Of a stretch of DNA of 64,000 nucleotides, positions 59,130 through 64,000 are shown in pieces. Below the pieces are notes generated by a model. That model was not told the DNA's origin and made no database searches. It worked only from the letters and a program-made list of their open reading frames with translations. The DNA comes from Haemonchus contortus (Eukaryota; Nematoda; Chromadorea; Rhabditida; Trichostrongylidae), in the NCBI GenBank assembly GCA_000469685.2, contig LS997562.1, forward strand, positions 23,572,802 to 23,636,801. The letters run 5' to 3'. The position numbers and the translations under genes were made by a program. Positions within the stretch are counted from its first letter, which is position 1. Each line of letters starts with the position of its first letter.

Positions 59130-61270
59130 GAAAAAATGGATAAGCATGTGCTCTATGGATACTCATAAAGATATGCTCGATTGATATTTTCTGTCTAATT
59201 TCAGCAGTATAGAAGAAAAAAGATCAAAGTCCAGAAATGATCCGGAAACAATCAATCTGGTCGATAAGTTGATCTGATGAAAAGGCTCGAACAGCTTTTA
59301 GACCGTTTGAAAAAACATGTCCACGAATTAATAGATGTGAGAGCCAAAATGCATGGTCAAATTACGAGCATATGCTACAGGTATCACAGAACTTGGATGT
59401 TAGGCAACACGACGGCCGTAAACTTGACATCATCTCTTAGAGAGGAATATTCCAACGCATGGCGCATATAACGGAAATCGATAGAATATTTTCACTTATT
59501 CGAAAAACAGTGCTATTTTATCCTCACCATTCCCTCATTGCCCACCTTGAAAACAACCAAACACGTCACCCCTACTGCATTTGGGTTTCTAGTTAGGTAA
59601 TTTGTAGATGGACCCTGAACCATTATGCTTGATATCCGTTTGAAGTGGTTACATTCCGATTAAACAGTAGCTTTGAAGAAAAAACTTAAGAAAGGTGTGC
59701 AGAGCGCCACTTTGGAGGGCCGATTTTCCAAAAAGGGAGAAATGAAAAACACAATTTCGTGACATACAACAATTTTTCGTTTTCAACACCTATTGGCCAC
59801 ATTTTTATGTCGACAGCACCACTCCATCTTGATCAACAGCTTCTTACAATGTTAGCATTCAAAGGGTACTTAGGCTCACTTTAAAATGCAGATTTTCCAT
59901 GTCAGCGTGACCCTGACTGCAGCCAGTTCGCCCAGTCATTCGAGCACCAACCAACTGCTGTTCCATTCCTCTCAGGCACTCGAGCAGCACAAATGTTCTC
60001 CTGCGCCCTACTTAGCGCGTAAAAAACTCATTTATCCTAGCTTTGCGGCTCTCACCCGCGAACAATGAACGATTTAGCAAATTGATTGTGACATGAAGAA
60101 AAATCGAGGATCACAAGATGCGGAATCTGGGGTTGCATGGGGATGTCGGCTACTACAATGATTAAGTAGCTTGTCTTCGCTGGTCAGTCGGTTCGCCACA
60201 GGAGAAAAAGCGTTTGTTTTATGATCCCTATTAGTTTTTAGAGGGAAGCAATCTCTATAGAGCTTTCCCAGATCGTTTTTCAACTCTTCAAAAACTATAA
60301 CGGCTTTCTTGTTGTTCCATATATAATAAACAGTCTTTACCAGGAAAACTTCCGCATTTTCCTGGAAGTCTGAGAGAAAACCAAGAAAATCAGTAGTTTG
60401 AAAATTTTCTTTTCAGATAGTCGCTTTTATAGTTGCAACCAAGCTTGCGAGCCCTATACTTTTGACCATCCGCTCCATTCAGAGTTCCAAGGGAAGACGA
60501 AAGCCCTTCATGGTTTATCCCGCCTAGCAAGTCTTCCGATTTCCGATTTCCGCTACTCATGCTTTAATTATTCAACTGAAAAAAAAAATCCTCAAATTGT
60601 GCGTGATCCCATTCACTGCAAGGTCGTAGAGATCTATTCAGCACCTCGGTCTTTATTCGCTGTGCTTCTAGATGAAGTCCGATCCCAAAATGGATTTTAC
60701 GGAGATGGGGTGATATCCTAGTTATTGTGCACCGACCAAAGAGCCCTTACAGAAAGAAGCTTTCTACAGAGTATGAGAGTTTTTTCTGAGAAGTTAAAAT
60801 GGATTTCCTTTTTTTCACATCCTACCTACTCAGGAGGTTCGCCTATTTCGTTGAACTACTAGTCACAGCACACCGTTCAATTCAGATTTTTGACAGTTTC
60901 CTTGTAAACTATCTTCTGAGCCTCCTGGCATATCGGCGAATTTATACGCTCCTTTTGCATTGGATCGTTTGCTGATGGGTCAGGCTCGGGACGTTGGGAA
61001 TGTGGGTCTACACATTTGCATATTGTGAAAGGAAGATGCAGCAAGCATAAAATTAGTAGAAAGTAACAGAATAAAAAGAATTTTCTGGAAAGGGCAAGCT
61101 ACCGACGACTTTTAATTTATTTTCTCAACCGTTTACAACGAATACTACCGCGCGCGCGATATTTTATCACAAAATGGTCAAAAAGAGACATCAAGAAATG
61201 ATCAGAAAGGTTTGACTTGATGTTTTGTTAACTGCTGTTTTAACGCCGCACTGCGCGAAGCGAAAGTCTC
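59130..61270. other. Upstream flank of the MTSS1-like exons
   Basis: The first exon(s) of the I-BAR gene should lie here or beyond the window, but none was found. Open frames on both strands (up to 107 codons) show no motif. A pure CG alternating run occurs at about 61150. Confidence 0.3.
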
Positions 61271-61274
61271 ACAA

Positions 61275-61416
61275 GGTTGGCGATTTGTGGGCAAAACTAC
61301 AGTCTCGGACGAGACTCGAACCCGTACTTGCCTCTTTGTGATTTGACAAATCCTAAAGGACAAGTACGGGTTCGAGCCCCGTCCGAGACTGGAGTTTTGC
61401 CCACAAATCGCCAACC
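61275..61416. repeat. Strong hairpin with tRNA B-box-like arms
   Basis: The 56 bp arms 61275-61330 and 61361-61416 are inverted copies with about three mismatches and a 30 bp loop. Weaker similarity extends further outward. The arms contain GGTTCGAGCCCCG / GAGACTCGAACCC, a B-box-like sequence, so each arm may be a SINE fragment in opposite orientation. Confidence 0.8.
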
Positions 61417-61429
61417 TCGTGTGACCAGA

Positions 61430-62340
61430 AAGGAACATTTAATCGCAAAATGGCCAAAAAGAGATATTTTTCAGAGGACTTCGGCTGGGAAAAAGTGCAT
61501 AGGGAAAGGTTTCACAAAAAATCTCACTTGCATAGCTATGAGTTTGCTTGTAATGGAAAGTTTCAGCGAAATTGTCAAAGCTTTTCATTTCAAAAATACT
61601 CATAGCATGCGTGAACTTGCTCTATGGATTTTCTCTGGAACCTTTCCCTATTCACTTTTTTTTCCGATCGGAACCCTGTAAAAAAAGAAAGAAAAGAAAT
61701 TGCATTAGTTATACGTCCCCTGCGGGTATTGTTCCAATCCGACACGCAAAATCGTCCCCTCTGGGCACTTCCACGGCACAATAAAAGGCGGCTAAAAAGT
61801 CGTGAGCACGCTGTTTGACGTTTGATGTTCGCTTCGATTCCCAACTGAATCAAAGGAACCATGTTCAATTTAACTACTTTATAAGTTTGTTCTTGACTTT
61901 CACACAGTGAATCCGTCATTTATTTTATAAGTGCTCAAGCGGTCACGGGCTCGTAGCTCAACTGAATAGGCGAAAAGGAGGCATACCAAGGTCGGATTAC
62001 TCCTGCTGTTCAAGCCAATTCAAATGGATCCAAAGGGGAACGGATCGATCCCTTTCTTGAAATGCTACGCAAAAATGGATTGCACACATTTTCAACCAAA
62101 GGTTTGACTTCTGCCATTTGATGATATTTCAATCTATCGGAATAGAATAGGACGCCCCCAAGCAACAGACATTTTTGAGAGAATAGTATTTTTATGCTCG
62201 CCAATATGCCGCTTCAGTCACCCAATTTGCTAAAATGCTTCGAAGGAACAACATAAGCTCGAAGAACCCTTGGAGAATAGTCTATAATTCATTTTAAAAA
62301 AGATTTAAAAAGATCAAAAGATGGAACAAAAGTAATTGCT
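61430..62340. other. Stretch without recognisable genes
   Basis: Only short frames without splice context; nothing else recognised. Confidence 0.35.
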
Positions 62341-62342
62341 TT

Positions 62343-62540
62343 GAAGGTAATGAAATCTATTGCTTCTCAAACGTCATTTCCTCTTTTTATTTCAACCTTC
62401 AAGCCCCTTGGACCAACTCCTGACAAAAACAACCGAATGAAAATCAGCTGATGCTGGGCCCAGGGGGCTTGAAGATCGGAGCGAAAAAAGGAAATGACGT
62501 TCGAAAGCCATACCTTCCTTAGAAACCAATTACCTTCATA
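62343..62540. repeat. Hairpin MITE
   Basis: CAAACGTCATTTCC...CTTCAAGCCCC (62368-62410) is mirrored by GGGGGCTTGAAG...GGAAATGACGTTCG (62462-62506). Outer GAAGGTAAT segments are mirrored as well. About 200 bp, non-coding. Confidence 0.7.
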
Positions 62541-62544
62541 TGTG

Positions 62545-64000
62545 ACAGAGCCTGGGAAAGTGTAACCTTATTTTACCTAAAAGCTTCTGCACTGAATTCT
62601 TTGCACTGCATATCAGAGAAGTTGGAAGGCATAGAAGGTCATTTTACTGGCAAGGAAAACTTAGACATCAACTATAATCCCTTCTCACATACTATAGTTG
62701 ACACACAACCAAGCACAATCCCAATCTGTGCGAGGCAGTTGCCAAAAGGAAATGAACTAAATGTGGACCGGATTCCAAGCCAACCCATCCTTCCGGCGCT
62801 TCCGGGACGATTTTCCAGTTAGTACAGCGAATATAGTTATGAGCACTCAATCGAAACACTTCTACTTCTACAGGGCAAGGGGACAAGTATGTAAGAGTCA
62901 GTCGATTAGAGTCAGTCGAGGTCGAGAACTTTTAATAACCCTTTTCATAATTAGCTGAACTAAAAGTGTCAAATGACCGATCAAAACCAAAGAAACACAT
63001 TTAAGCTTCAGTTTTTTCGAGACCAACCACCTATTCAACTAAAAAGCCCCTCGTGCCACTGCGTATCCTGCCAAGCTATTCCACTTGACACGAGTGAGAA
63101 GCCCTATAGAGAAAAAGGAATAAACAACCGCCAACGAAATGTAAACAATACTAAATCCCTCGAGCCAATGTGATTTACATAAGAACTTTACGATGATACA
63201 ATTGTGGATCCGGAAATCAAGTCTTTACTGAACCGTAGAGCTTTCCACGCTCACCACGCATTCGAAGAGGAAAGTCCTGGTTGGAAGAAGCTAACCTTCC
63301 TTAAGTAAAAAAAAACTCAAAAGGACCTTGTTTATGTGAAAAAACGTCGACGAGAATTTTCTGGTATCATTAAAGGTCCCTGAAAAGAGGGAGCGAAACA
63401 TTCAGAAGCCTTCCCACTTAATTCTCGGCATCGATCAAAAACCTTTCTCACCAACCCCTTCATTAGCTTTCACTGGATCTAATTGTCTAGGTGGAATGTC
63501 CCCTACCTTTTTCTGGTATTAACCAAAAAGATTTGAGCGAATTCGTAATATATTCACCATTAACGCTCACTAGGAAGAAAAAGGTGGAATTCGTCTCCTT
63601 CAAAGCACTGACTATAGTTCGAGGCTAATCTTGCCGAAGTAGAAAAAGGATCAGCTCGATACAGTATCCCTAATTAAGCTGAGTAGACTCAAAGTAACGC
63701 AAAGTAACGAGAGAACTATTCAACTGGGCCTATAGTTAATCGAATCTCCTGAGTTACGTCATGAGCTGACTTCTTTTTGGGATTTTTGTCAGACCTTTTG
63801 GGCCACTGCGGTCTCGAAAGGGCTGACATACACCTAATCCACAAAACTTGCCATAAACCCTATGAGCCTGCATTTTACTACTAACTGGCCAAACCTAAGT
63901 GATGTAAAGTTGGCTAACTGCAGATCGCCTATGTGACACCAGCCCTTTTCCAAACGCAGTGCCCTGTGGGCACAGAACTTTTGAGTTTCGAAATAGGCCA
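62545..64000. other. Trailing stretch without a firm gene
   Basis: A 73-codon plus-strand frame at 62601-62822 has fairly even residue use but no splice or motif support, and an opposing frame overlaps it. Nothing else is recognised up to the window end. Confidence 0.3.

Noticed and set aside
61277..61681. 134-codon plus-strand frame
   Set aside because: Its first third is the 61.3 kb hairpin, which reads open on both strands; the rest has no motif.

Overview
The window looks like a piece of a clade V parasitic nematode (strongylid, hookworm-like) genome. Genes are split into short exons separated by long introns. The introns are full of short non-autonomous transposons. Two conserved animal gene families and a cluster of tiny secreted ShK-domain peptides can be read directly. 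Nothing bacterial or viral (operons, rRNA, CRISPR) was seen. The species is an inference from gene content, not something the sequence proves.

Left half (about 1-30.4 kb). The backbone is a minus-strand SLC17-type major facilitator transporter. I could assemble it as 11 exons from 30404 down to 14337, with every splice phase agreeing (467 aa). In its introns and just downstream lie copies of a two-exon gene: a 23-26 residue signal-peptide exon plus one six-cysteine ShK exon. Four copies look intact: 5696-6013 (-), 8558-8885 (+), 22814-23879 (-) and 25175-26789 (+), forming two head-to-head pairs. Four others are broken or remnants. Two ShK genes are nested inside the 7.8 kb second intron of the transporter. 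A block carrying SINE + ShK gene + last transporter exon is present twice (about 0.83-4.97 kb and 10.69-14.77 kb). In the first block the transporter exon has a nonsense codon and a 377 bp Mutator-like MITE with a 10 bp target duplication.

Middle (30.4-48.8 kb). This stretch is poor in recognisable genes: a decayed mariner (37.6-38.7 kb), SINEs, MITEs, and a few low-confidence two-exon small genes near 44-46 kb.

Right half (48.8-59.1 kb). A minus-strand MTSS1/MIM-type I-BAR (IMD) gene lies here. Ten of its exons are read with confidence; the N-terminal start and the C-terminal end were not found. A 3.3 kb fold-back element (53800-57118) sits in one of its introns. It has inverted arms of about 1.4 kb and a 36-38 bp near-perfect palindrome just inside each end, and it split an older tRNA-derived SINE. 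The last 5 kb holds repeats, including two strong hairpins, and no gene I can name.

Repeat families recognised by internal comparison: (i) a roughly 300 bp tRNA-derived SINE; (ii) TTAA-bounded MITEs with AGGCAC...GTGCCT ends; (iii) long hairpin MITEs starting with a GTGCGTCCGAGG-like motif; (iv) Mutator-like MITEs ending GGAACTTCTCCCC; (v) mariner/Tc1 deletion derivatives.
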